DNA of 64,000 nucleotides from Serripes groenlandicus (lineage: Eukaryota > Mollusca > Bivalvia > Cardiida > Cardiidae). The stretch covers positions 124,001 to 188,000 of the forward strand of contig JASEVX010000321.1 in the NCBI GenBank assembly GCA_031761405.1, written 5' to 3'. The notes below the pieces were generated by a model, which was not told where the DNA came from, searched no databases, and saw nothing but the letters and a program-made list of their open reading frames with translations. How positions within the stretch are numbered: position 1 is the first letter of the stretch; every line of letters begins with the position of its first letter. The translations under genes were made by a program, and so were the position numbers. Shown in pieces: positions 11,286 to 20,050 of this stretch.

Positions 11286-11315
11286 GGATTTAACGCCGTT
11301 CTTAACAGTCATAAT
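11286..11315 (-). repeat. short SINE-tail fragment
   Basis: GATTTAACGCCGTTCTTAAC is the reverse of the SINE 3' core. It abuts the MITE that starts at 11316. Confidence 0.45.
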
Positions 11316-11526
11316 TGAGCCGTTCCGTGAGAAAACCAACATTGTGTCGACCCGGATCATCATAAGCATGCCGCGCAGGCTTACCCGGATAGACACTTTT
11401 CGCCTCCTGTGGATTTTCTGTTTCAGGAATCATTACTCTATACCTCTATCCGCCTGAGACTGCGCAGGCTGATATGGATCGATACATTACGCAGAGGCCA
11501 CAATGTTGGTTTTCTCGCGGGACGGC
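11316..11526 (+). mobile_element. TGAGCC-type MITE, both ends present
   Basis: TGAGCCGTTCCGTGAGAAAA at the left pairs with TTTTCTCGCGGGACGGC at the right. Inner inverted text is CCAACATTGTG/CACAATGTTGG. The internal body carries a deletion (CGCCTGAGACTGCGCAGG). Right half of the duplicated MITE+SINE block. Confidence 0.8.
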
Positions 11527-11544
11527 GGCAAGTCCAACTCTTTA

Positions 11545-11797
11545 TTGAACCGCCTCGAGGGTGTGGAGGTAGAGAGTCCGCCTCGGATACGGGAGATCGT
11601 GGGTTCGATCCCCGGCTGGGTCATACCAAATACTTTAAAAATGGTATTAATGGCTGCCCTCCCGGTTAGCTTAGGGTCTGCCTGGCTGGTGGTCAGGATA
11701 AATGGACAAGAGGTACTGGTTACATACCCAGGAAACGCCGTAATATAACTGAAACGTGTTGAAAGCGGCGTAAAATACCGAGCAATCAAACCAACTC
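11545..11797 (+). repeat. tRNA-derived SINE
   Basis: Head: GGTGTGGAGGTAGAGAGTCC and GGGTTCGATCCCCGGC, the latter a perfect B box. It shares body and tail with the SINE at 10763 and the same 3' flank (CCAACTCC, CGTTTCCCGGTTTCC), which shows the two blocks are a duplication. Confidence 0.8.
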
Positions 11798-12032
11798 CTA
11801 ATTTCGTTTCCCGGTTTCCTTGTACCAGTTCTCCCATTAGAAAGTGTCCCGTGTAACTTGTTACCCTCCCATTAAAACATTTAAACCCAATGATAGAAGA
11901 AATGCGTGACCCAAATGAATTACGTTAATCGTCCGAACAACTTAATTGCGGGATCGAGAGCCACACGTGTCAGTATAGTTCTCCATGTAAATCTATGAAA
12001 GCTTCATCAGGCCATTTGTGGTTATACACAAG

Positions 12033-12262
12033 TTGAACCCTTTGCGACATACTAAACGCTCTCTGATGCCTTTGCAGCAATAGACGTATGAAAACATTGT
12101 GGTAAAAAAAGAAATTGTTAATACTGAGCTATTTCTTCTTTTGCCCCAATGTTTTCAACTTTATTTGGTTATTGTTCTTTCATTTATAGAAAGTTTCTAT
12201 ATTTTTGTGTAGTATTTTCAAAGTCGTCTGCTGCAGATTTGTTGTATGTGGGAAAGGATAAA
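12033..12262. mobile_element. TTAA-family MITE, diverged ends
   Basis: Left end TTGAACCCTTTGCGACAT. Right arm GTCGTCTGCTGCAGATTTGT then ATGTGGGAAAGGATAAAG. The centre pairs AAGAAATTGTTAA with TTTCTTCTTTTG. This is the variant with a TTGTTGTATGTGGG right end, as at 30303 and 15838. Confidence 0.7.
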
Positions 12263-12515
12263 GTTACATTGCCGTAGCATTAATGCTACTACAATCCTAG
12301 AGTGTTTGTGTCAGAAGGTACAATATACAGCAAACATGTTGACGGTCAAGACCTTAATGAGACTGTGACTCTCACCAATCGCATTGAAATCAGACTTAAA
12401 CTTCGCTTGCTCGTATATATATCTATGATGACTGCGCATTACAGGTCGGCATAGATTGACCTTTGCGTCAGCCAATCATATTTTCGCTTACAAAATCGTT
12501 CGGTATGAAACAGGT

Positions 12516-12787
12516 TTGTTTGTTTGTTTGTTTGGAGTTTGACGCCGCTTTCAACAGCTTTGGTCATATCACGGCGGTCAGTGCACCTACCCATGTTTTC
12601 CTGGCTTTCCCACACCAGTACTTACACAACATTCTTTCGAAGCCACTGACTACTTTCTCACATAGATCAGAGGTGAGAGGCAATGGAAAACATCGCCCGA
12701 AAGAATGTCGCCGCAACCGGGTATCGAACCCGTGACCTCCAGATCACGAGTCAGATACGCTACCAATTGAGCTACCCGGCCGGGCTC
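12516..12787 (-). repeat. intact tRNA-derived SINE with 11-bp TSD
   Basis: Minus-strand element from a tRNA-like head to a (CAAA)n tail. The A box is at 12763-12774 (TAGCTCAATTGG on the minus strand) and the B box at 12720-12730 (GGTTCGATACC). The body contains the CCGTGATATGACC core and GAAAGCGGCGTCAAA. ATGAAACAGGT occurs immediately on both sides (12505-12515 and 12788-12798), a perfect 11-bp target-site duplication. It is the clearest recent retroposition in the window. Confidence 0.9.
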
Positions 12788-13191
12788 ATGAAACAGGTAC
12801 AATGACTCATATAAAACAAACGATGTAGCGAAGCGGTGTTTTTCGAGTTTTCCTTTTGTATAGAACCGAGCCTTGGTTGTATCATGTGATTTAATTGGAT
12901 ACAAGTCAGATCACGTGTATTTGAAGTGTACAATCCAACTTGTGTTTATAGAACACCCATGGGAAGAGAACAATCTGGTCTTTGTTCACAGATGGTCTTT
13001 AACTACAATGTCATTTATGCAGAAAATGAGTAATTGGGAAATTAAAAAGTGGTTGCTATAGACAGAGAATTGCTAAACAAAGGTGGTCTTTAGCACAGGT
13101 GACTTGGAGACGACCAGTTATGCGGTGTCGTCAGATCCAATATACGTACACCGAAGTATGGCGGTCAGATTTTAATGAGATGGAGTATATC

Positions 13192-13532
13192 TCAGGGGCG
13201 TAGCTTTGCAATAATCTCGTGAGAAAATCAACATTGTGTATCGTAAGGTATCGACCCGGATCAGCCTAAGCATGCCACACAGACCTACCCGGATAGACAC
13301 TTTTCGCCTCCTGTGGATTTTCTGTTTCAGGAATAACTACTCTATACATCTATCCCCCTAAGAAGGAATGTGTCGGCCGGATCAGTCTGCGCGAACAGCG
13401 CAGGCTGATCTGGTCGATACATTAGTAACATTACGCAGATGTCTATCGCCGCAGCTGCATTTTTTAGGGCATTTTGAGAACAAATGTGAAGGCACGTGCC
13501 TACAGTGCCTAAAGGGAGCTACGCCCCTGTAT
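13192..13532. mobile_element. hAT-like MITE with TIR CAGGGGCGTAGCT
   Basis: CAGGGGCGTAGCT at 13193 is exactly inverted as AGCTACGCCCCTG at about 13520. CAGGGGCG-type ends are typical of hAT elements (family knowledge). The interior is occupied by a TGAGCC-type MITE. I see no clean 8-bp duplication outside the ends, only a shared TATCT. Confidence 0.65.
13216..13446 (+). mobile_element. TGAGCC-type MITE nested in the hAT-like MITE
   Basis: CGTGAGAAAATCAACATTGTG, TATCGACCCGGATCAGCC, the TTTTCGCCTCCTGTGG body and GCGCAGGCTGATCTGGTCGA. The right terminus is lost after ATTACGCAGATG. Confidence 0.75.
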
Positions 13533-13788
13533 CTGATCGATATACATCAACACCCGACTCGTCATTCACGGCTCACTATGATCGGACACCAAAGCAAAGC
13601 ATTATCAAGTATGCATCTGTCAGAATTATGGAATGAGTACCAATTTATTTTCTATACATGAAACAACTAAAAAATAACCAGAAACCCGGCAAAAATGTTG
13701 ATTTAAAGAGATACCAAAAGAAAAACCAATGGTGTGAAAAACAAGTCTTATTATTTTTTGGTGATAAGCAGATTGGCACGATAGTAAA

Positions 13789-13970
13789 ATGTAACGCTTT
13801 CCCACATGTACACGCAGTTTGACGCCTCTACAGCAGACGACTTTAGACATTTGTATAGCAAAAAGGAAAAATTGCTCATTATTAGTAATTTCTTCTTTTG
13901 TATTTTATAAATGTGTTAAAATGTCGTCCATTGCAGTTGAGTCATGTCTGCATGTGGGGAAAGTAATAAC
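13789..13970. mobile_element. TTAA-family MITE, diverged
   Basis: ACGCTTTCCCACATG at the left, then CAGCAGACGACTTTAG, the central AAATTGCTCATTATTAGTAA hairpin, and CATGTGGGGAAAGTAA at the right. Confidence 0.65.
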
Positions 13971-14105
13971 ATTTTCGAGCTTACGTGACTCTCTATATAT
14001 AAGAGTCCGATAAACATTTACACGTGTATATCAGACGTTTACTATCGTGAATTTGGGAAAAACAAACAATCGCAGCGTTTTCATTTTATTTGGTTTGTGT
14101 CCGCC

Positions 14106-14336
14106 TTAACTGTTTCCCACATACAAACATTTTCGCAGCAGACGACTTTGAAAACATACCGAATATTTAGAAACTCCCTTTGAATGAAAGTACAATAATT
14201 GAATAGAGTTGAAAAAACATGGTGTCAAAAGGAGAAATTGCTCGTTTTGAGCAATTTCTTCTTTTGTCGCCATTTTTTCAAAAAGTCGTCTGCTGCAGAG
14301 GCGACGTAAAGCGTCTATATGGGGGAACAGGGTTAA
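14106..14336. mobile_element. TTAA-flanked MITE
   Basis: TTAACTGTTTCCCACATAC to GGGGAACAGGGTTAA. The central hairpin is GAAATTGCTCG/TTTTGAGCAATTTC and the arms are GCAGCAGACGACTTTG/GTCGTCTGCTGCAGAG. TTAA is present on both sides. Confidence 0.85.
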
Positions 14337-14375
14337 GCATTGAATGGTAGTATATGGTAAACCCGTATCACTCAT

Positions 14376-14575
14376 CTAACAACTCAACAGCAGATGACGT
14401 TGTAAAACATATTGGCAAACATATGACAAATCTCTAAAAAATGAAAATTATAGACTTGAAAACATTGTGTCAAAAGACGAAATTGGTCATTATGAACAGT
14501 ATCTTCTTTTGTCACAATGGTCTCAAAAATCGTGTACTACATATGTGGCAAGATGCGTCTGCAAGTGGGAACGCG
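14376..14575. mobile_element. decayed TTAA-family MITE
   Basis: CAACAGCAGATGACGTTG, a GAAATTGGTCATTATGAACA centre, and TACATATGTGGCAAGATGCG on the right. Both ends have diverged. Confidence 0.5.
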
Positions 14576-14706
14576 TTTGGTAACACGAATGGCACACGAA
14601 ACTCAGGATTTGATGGTGCGTTCACCATGGTACAAAAGGAAAGCAATTCACAGATTGCTTCGATTGTAAAACAGGCGTACAACACGAGGACAATGTTTCA
14701 CTGAGA

Positions 14707-14868
14707 CTTTTTTTAATATTTATAATCGACCTTGTACAGGAGGTCAATGACCTTGAACTTGGATTTGATATTGGTGAAAGTAGTGTATCTATATTACTCT
14801 ACGCGAACGATATAGTCATGTTTTCAAAAAACAGAGGATAATCTACAGAGCATGCTATATATGTAGGC
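14707..14868 (+). pseudogene. LINE reverse-transcriptase fragment (YAND)
   Basis: One frame reads DLVQEVNDLELG, then SVSILLYANDIVMFS. This matches the stretch between RT motifs B and C in non-LTR retrotransposons, where the catalytic motif is usually YADD or FADD. Here the first Asp is Asn (YAND), which would inactivate the enzyme. After a stop at 14839-14841 another frame continues TEDNLQSML, typical of the sequence that follows, so there is also a frameshift. Only about 50 codons remain. It is unrelated in position to the large LINE at 31-37 kb. Confidence 0.7.
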
Positions 14869-14889
14869 CTACTTCATACTGAGGACTAG

Positions 14890-15068
14890 ATATGGAGGAG
14901 TGAACTGGTATTTTCCCGTAAATATCTCCCTTATGACTTCACTAAAACCTATGTTGTTGGTACACAAAAGAATCGTCTCACTTAGACGATTCTTTTGAGT
15001 ACCCACAACATAGGGTTTTAGGGTCAAATAAGGATTTAGGGATGTGAAATACTCTTCTTACTTAGAGC
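14890..15068. repeat. fold-back element
   Basis: Arms 14943-14978 and 14982-15020 pair over about 37 nt with two mismatches and one indel (ACAAAAGAATCGTCT / AGACGATTCTTTTG). Weaker pairing continues outwards (GTATTTTCCCGTAAAT vs ATTTAGGGATGTGAAATAC). No terminal duplication was identified. Confidence 0.75.
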
Positions 15069-15245
15069 CGTTGCAACTACACCTACACATATGTGGGACT
15101 TTTATATTTCACATTGAGGTCAAGGTTACTGCTACTTACAATGAAACTACACGTGATCAGTTTGGATTGTTGAATTGAGCCGAGTGTGAGGTTTTGTTTC
15201 AAAATTACCATCATTATGATTAGTAGTAGTATCAGACAGTATTAG

Positions 15246-15825
15246 CATCCATATGGAACGCCTCAACTGTCTTATAATGACGATTATTATTATATTGTGT
15301 GCACCCTTTATTATGTTGTGTACATACTTTATTATGTTGTGTACATACTGTATCATGTCATGTTCATATTGTATTATGTTATGTACATACTTTATTATGG
15401 TGTGTACATACTTCATGTTGGTCTATGCATTGTTTATTTTGTTTTGTGCATTTCTCATTATTTTATATAGTGTGTCTATTATGCTAAGTGCACTCAATGT
15501 TATGTTCTGTGAGAGTTTTATTGTCTTGTGTACATTCTTTGTTATGTTGTGTACGTTCTATATTATGTTATGTAGATTCCTTTTTCCCTAATGAAGGCAT
15601 ATACTATGTATTACATTGTGTAGGTTCTGTTTGTTGTTTTGTGACTGTTGTATTGTGATATGTACACTCTTTGTTATGCTGTGTACAATTTTAATATTGT
15701 GTTTTGTTCCTTGTTTTATATGGTGTACACACTGTATTTCGTTATGTAGGAAGTTTATTATGATGACGCGGACAATATAAACGGTAAAATTCCAGCATGC
15801 ACCGTCAAAAATACGGCTAGCACAA
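15246..15825 (+). repeat. left arm of 2.3-kb inverted repeat (21-bp minisatellite)
   Basis: From about GGAACGCCTCAACTG to GATGACGCGGACAA and on to CGGTGCATGC-like text. This is the inverse of 16768-17540. The core is a minisatellite with unit TTTATTATGTTGTGTACATA+C (21 bp), crisp at 15309-15415 and decayed after. Because 21 is a multiple of 3, a frame stays open for 112 codons from 15253 with a hydrophobic heptad (FIMLCTY). The frame follows from the period and is not evidence of a gene. Confidence 0.85.
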
Positions 15826-15837
15826 CGTCTTTCGATC

Positions 15838-15976
15838 CATGAGCAATTTCTCCTTTTGCAACAATGTTTTCATCTTTATTCAATTATTGTTCTTTCATTT
15901 ATAGAGAGTTTCCATATTTTTGACTAAATGTTTTCAAAGCCGTCTGCTGCAGATTTGCTGTTTGTGGGGAAAAAGG
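15838..15976. mobile_element. half TTAA-family MITE inside the inverted-repeat spacer
   Basis: AGCAATTTCTCCTTTTGCAA, TTATTGTTCTTTCATTTATA and GCCGTCTGCTGCAGATTTGC then TTTGTGGGGAAA. Only the right half of the family is present. Confidence 0.65.
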
Positions 15977-16237
15977 CTACTTTTTGTTGTTTAATTTTTC
16001 AAATTTTATTTTCAGATTTACGAAAAAATGACACCATTAAAAATAATTTAATAAAATTCATTGCATAAAAAATCACAAATTTTCAAAAGTTTATGATTCA
16101 ACATTCAGATTTTGTTAAAATGTGTATAAATATAGGTATATATATTACTGTATCAAAATTTAACTTACAAATAATAGCCTGGTAACCAGATTGCTTTTCA
16201 AATAAAATAAAATCTTATTTTAGGTGGTGGGTCGAGA

Positions 16238-16345
16238 AAGAAATTGTATTGTATTGTATTGTATTGAGTCAGAAAAAGGACAGACGGACGGACGACGTAT
16301 AGAGCGTGATCCGATTAGATCACCTTGTGCTTTGATCTTAAAAAC
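16238..16345 (+). repeat. (TATTG)n plus terminal-hairpin-element end remnant
   Basis: Five TATTG units, then GACAGACGGACGGACGACG and GTGATCCGATTAGATCACC. This resembles the last 60-70 bp of the GGTGAGCTAA element family, with the final hairpin degraded. Confidence 0.5.
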
Positions 16346-16611
16346 TACTAGTTGTCAAATAAACACACACTTTTACTTATATATATAAACATGAGCTGTG
16401 CTCCAGGAAAAACTCATCTTGGCATATTTATGACAAGTAAAACAGAAAGTAGAAACTGTCTGTTACTATTCAGCAAACAGTGCAAAGTTGGATAGGACTA
16501 CACAGATGTGTATGTTTATCTAGAACTACATTGGTGACAAATGCCCTGTGGTCGATATTTCTCCAATTTGGCTAATGAAATAAAAATGATAGATCCGAAA
16601 CTAGCGCGATC

Positions 16612-16705
16612 GTCTATAATACATCGCGGGTCACCCATACAGGTACTAACCGCAATGAACGTTGCTTAACTTACAGGAAGGAACATCCCCTCGACCAATG
16701 TCGCT
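16612..16705 (-). repeat. 5S-rRNA-derived sequence (SINE3-like head)
   Basis: The minus strand reads AAGTTAAGCAACGTT (5S box A), then GGTTAGTACCTGTATGGGTG and ACC (box C). Spacing between the two is as in animal 5S rRNA. The 5' third and the 3' stem of 5S are not recognisable, so it is not a 5S gene. A 5S-headed SINE (SINE3 class) or a retroposed 5S fragment fits best. It lies in the spacer of the inverted repeat. Confidence 0.65.
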
Positions 16706-16767
16706 ATAATAGATGGCTTCGAAATGTGTTTTGTAGAAATGCTATTTAAACCTATACCCCGTTCACG

Positions 16768-17540
16768 TTACTTTTTACCGGTGCATCTTTGAATTCTACC
16801 CGTTTGTGTTGTCCGCGTCATCATAATAAACTATCTACATAACGAAATACAGTTCGTACACCATATAACACAAATATACACAACACAATAAGAAGTCACG
16901 TAAGACAATAAATAATGCACAGAAGATAATAAAGACTGCACAAAACTGAATAAATAATGTGCATAACACGATAAAAAACCTTTTCAATGTATCAACGAAT
17001 GTACAAAACACAAGAAAGATTGCACATAGCATAACACAGAGAGTGCATAAGATAATGAAAACTGCATACAACACAATACAGGATGCAAATGAAGAAATAA
17101 ATAATGGGCATAACATAATTAAAAGTGTACACAGCAAAACAAAGAGTGTGCATATCATAATAAAAAGGTCACACAACAAAAATCAGAAACTACACAATGG
17201 AATAAATTGTATGTGCCTTCATATATGAATAAGGAACCTACGTAACATAATATAGAACGAACACAACATAACAGAAAATAAACATAAGGCAACACAACTC
17301 TCACAGAACATAACATCGAGTGCACTTAGCATAATAGACAAGCTATATAAAATAATAAGAAATGCACAAAACAAAGTAAATAATGCACATACCATATTAG
17401 AATATGTACTCATCATAATAAAGGATGTACACAACATAATAAAGTATGTACATGACATAATAAAGCATGTACACAACATAATAAAGGGTGCACATAATAC
17501 AATAATAATCGTCATTATAAGACAGTTGAGGCGTTCCATA
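16768..17540 (-). repeat. right arm of 2.3-kb inverted repeat
   Basis: Reverse complement of the left arm, from TTGTCCGCGTCATCATAATA at 16809 to GAGGCGTTCCAT at 17528-17539. It is about 200 bp longer than the left arm because the minisatellite has expanded differently. It too keeps a hydrophobic heptad frame (17219-17539, minus) starting MERLNCLIMTIII like the left arm. Confidence 0.85.
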
Positions 17541-17544
17541 CATC

Positions 17545-17705
17545 CACATCATAATCATTATCATTAGTATCATTATTATTATTTATATTATTTTTATTAT
17601 AACATATGTTATTATTATTATTTTTATTATTATAATCACCATCAGCATCATCATTTATCATATTGATATTGCTATAGAACGAAATAGCATATTTATGTTT
17701 ATCAA
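17545..17705. repeat. ATT/ATC trinucleotide-rich tract
   Basis: Mixed ATC, ATT and ATTATT units abutting the right arm. The Asn/Asp-rich frame across it is low complexity. Confidence 0.75.
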
Positions 17706-17764
17706 GCATGAAGTGTATATGCTTATTAAAGCTGAATTATTTGTAGTGGAGCAAGAGATTTATA

Positions 17765-17985
17765 CCCTTCCCACCTGCAGACATATTTTGACTTCCTGAG
17801 GGAAAGGGATTATTATACGATTGTGGCAAGAGGAAGACAATGCTCACAATAAACAATTTTCCCTGTCGCCTTAGTGGTTTCATTCAATTTAATAGTTAGA
17901 TTGATTGTTATGGAGTTATTTCACAATTCTGCCAAGTTTTAGAGTTTTCTGCTGCAGATGTGTTGTATATGTTAAAGAGAGGGAT
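17765..17985. mobile_element. decayed TTAA-family MITE
   Basis: CCCTTCCCACCTGCAGACATA, an internal ACAATGCTCACAATAAACAA hairpin remnant, and TTCTGCTGCAGATGTGTTGT on the right. Confidence 0.55.
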
Positions 17986-18004
17986 ACAGGGAAGATATTA
18001 CATG

Positions 18005-18126
18005 AGTGGTCATTCAATACGACATTTTATTAAACGAGTTTTCTAAAATTGATAAAAACGAGCCTTGGTGAGTTTTTAGCAATTTTCGAAAACGAGTTTA
18101 ATGAAATTTTGTATTGAATGACCACG
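18005..18126. repeat. fold-back hairpin 1
   Basis: GTGGTCATTCAATACGACAT is inverted as TTGTATTGAATGACCAC. Pairing continues through TTAAACGAGTTTTC/GAAAACGAGTTTAA towards a GAGCCTTGGTGAG centre. Confidence 0.85.
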
Positions 18127-18232
18127 AATGTTATATACTATATATATCATAAATTCCAATTCGACAAAATTCGCAAAATATATAAAACGTCGCTATATAG
18201 CGCGGTCATTTTCAATGCTTTTCATTATGACG

Positions 18233-18324
18233 TTACGTAGCATTGTTATTACACTAGTTATATAACGTAGCATTGTTATTACACTAGTTATATAACGTAG
18301 CATTGTTATTATACTAGTTATATA
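18233..18324. repeat. 30-bp tandem repeat x3
   Basis: ACGTAGCATTGTTATTACAC then TAGTTATATA, three almost identical copies. Confidence 0.95.
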
Positions 18325-18611
18325 CCGAAATATATAGAATGACGTTATTTCACGCTGGCGACGTCATTTATGATATAAATGAGTTTATTATCCTGTCACG
18401 TCTAGCAATTTCGACCCGATAACAGGGTGCCGTATATTTATTTTGATATACGTCAGTTGATCACGTGATAAGCTGACGGGCACCTGCTAGCCGGGACTAC
18501 TTTTTGTTAGCAAGTGTAGCTGTAAATTTCAACTTCAATCGATAAAAAACAGCAAATATCTTCGATAAATTGACAGCGATTTCAGTTGTTTAAATAAATA
18601 AATATTTAAAT

Positions 18612-18772
18612 AGGATAAATAGAATAATAGGTTAATGCCGTGGATTGAGAAAGTTTATCTGGCTCGGCACCGTAATTTATCGAATTCGCCTTCGGCTCAC
18701 CCGATAAATTACTCCGCCTTGCCAGATAAACTTTCTTAATCCACGGCACCAACCTATTATTCTCTATTTATA
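18612..18772. repeat. fold-back hairpin 2
   Basis: AATAATAGGTTAATGCCGTG and GAAAGTTTATCTGGC at the left pair with GCCAGATAAACTTTC and CACGGCACCAACCTATTATT at the right. The inner TAATTTATCG/CGATAAATTA-type pairing continues around CCTTCGGCTC. Likely a palindromic MITE. Confidence 0.85.
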
Positions 18773-18889
18773 TACCTGCACATTTTCACACAATTATAAT
18801 TGCAATCATTAAAAGAGTTTCCGCTGTTTTTCATAAATGTTGTTAGCTGACGATTTCTCGTATATGTTAAAGGTTTTAAAATATTTGTC

Positions 18890-19485
18890 CAGTAAACACG
18901 GTTAAAGGCATTAGACTTCTTACCGTCGGTTATTTATTGTCGAGTACTAAGTACAGCCCGTGAGGGAGGGGCCACTCACAAACGGACCCTGAACCCATTA
19001 GAAAAGGTTTTACATACTGAAATAATGTCCTATTAAATGTAGACTTAGCTGGGTCGGTTTATGTATATCCAATAAGGAACATCGTCATCATCATCTTTAT
19101 TCGTCTCATTCATTGTCGCTTACCACTATGTGTCAAGATTGCTCAAAGTTTACCTAACGCTTCCTTTTCTTCCTCTCCTTCTCATATATTACTAATCTTC
19201 AGGCACATTCTGATGTATCTTAAGCAGACAACTTGTTGGTTGTTTTTACTGATTGATCGATGTTCATATTGATCACTTGAATTTCCCTATGTATCTTTAA
19301 GATATCAAATTATAAAATCCCTACAGAAAGCATAAGCAAAGGATGTCATCATCGTGTGTGTAATGGCTTTTAACAAACAACTATCAATAACACGTACATA
19401 CATTGCTGCAAAATGAAGCAACAAAGGTTGCGCGATGGAGCAAAGCAGTCTTTACACAGAATATAATCGATTCGCTTATACCATA
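18890..19485. other. no gene seen
   Basis: Unique-looking AT-rich DNA with ATCATCATC microrepeats near 19083. No supported coding frame. Confidence 0.4.
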
Positions 19486-19486
19486 A

Positions 19487-19690
19487 ACGGACGCATATTG
19501 AAGCATGTGCAGTAGACGATGTTTTAAAACGTTGTTGCCAAAGGAGAAATTTCTCATAACGAGCACTTTCTTCTTTCGCTGCAATGGTTTCAACTCTATT
19601 TGATTATTATACTTTCATGTATAGAGCTATGGATCTATTTGCATATATGTTTCCAAAAAAGCCGTCTGTTGTCGAGTAAATTAATGCATG
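19487..19690. mobile_element. decayed TTAA-family MITE
   Basis: GTAGACGATGTTTTAAAACG, GGAGAAATTTCTCATAACGA centre, TTCTTCTTTCGCTGCAATGG, and GCCGTCTGTTGTCGAG. Confidence 0.55.
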
Positions 19691-19921
19691 TTTTTTTTTT
19701 AATTATTAAAGTTGATGAGCAAATAAACAACTGCGAGGCATTTAAGAAAATCGGGTGCCAAGTAAACAAAAGCATTAATTACATAACTATTTTCTACGGA
19801 CAGACAGGTATAATTAATCAGAATAGATCACCATGCACCTTCCGTTCAGGTGATTTGAAAGATAACCCCACTATGTAGCACGTGAACACATCACAGACAG
19901 TTTATATGTACTTGAAAAGTA

Positions 19922-20050
19922 TTTTTATGATAAACTTCGAAACATTGTAAACAATGGAGAACTTGCTCATAAACAGCCCTTTCTTTTTTGCCTCAATGTT
20001 TTCAACACTCGTCTGCTGCAAATGCGTCTATATTTGGGAAAGAGGTTCAA
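19922..20050. mobile_element. partial TTAA-family MITE
   Basis: TTGTAAACAATGGAGAACTT, then TTTTGCCTCAATGTTTTCAA, GTCTGCTGCAAATGCGTC and TTGGGAAAGAGGTTCAA. Confidence 0.55.

Noticed and set aside
12720..12787. Functional tRNA gene on the minus strand
   Set aside because: A and B boxes are present but stems do not pair, and it continues into a SINE body, tail and target duplication.
15253..15591. Membrane protein with hydrophobic heptads
   Set aside because: The frame follows from a 21-bp minisatellite. The same happens in the inverted arm, and there is no gene context.
16612..16705. Functional 5S rRNA gene
   Set aside because: Only boxes A and C with intervening sequence are recognisable. 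The 5' end and terminal stem are missing.
17515..17709. Asn-rich protein
   Set aside because: Low-complexity ATT/ATC tract.
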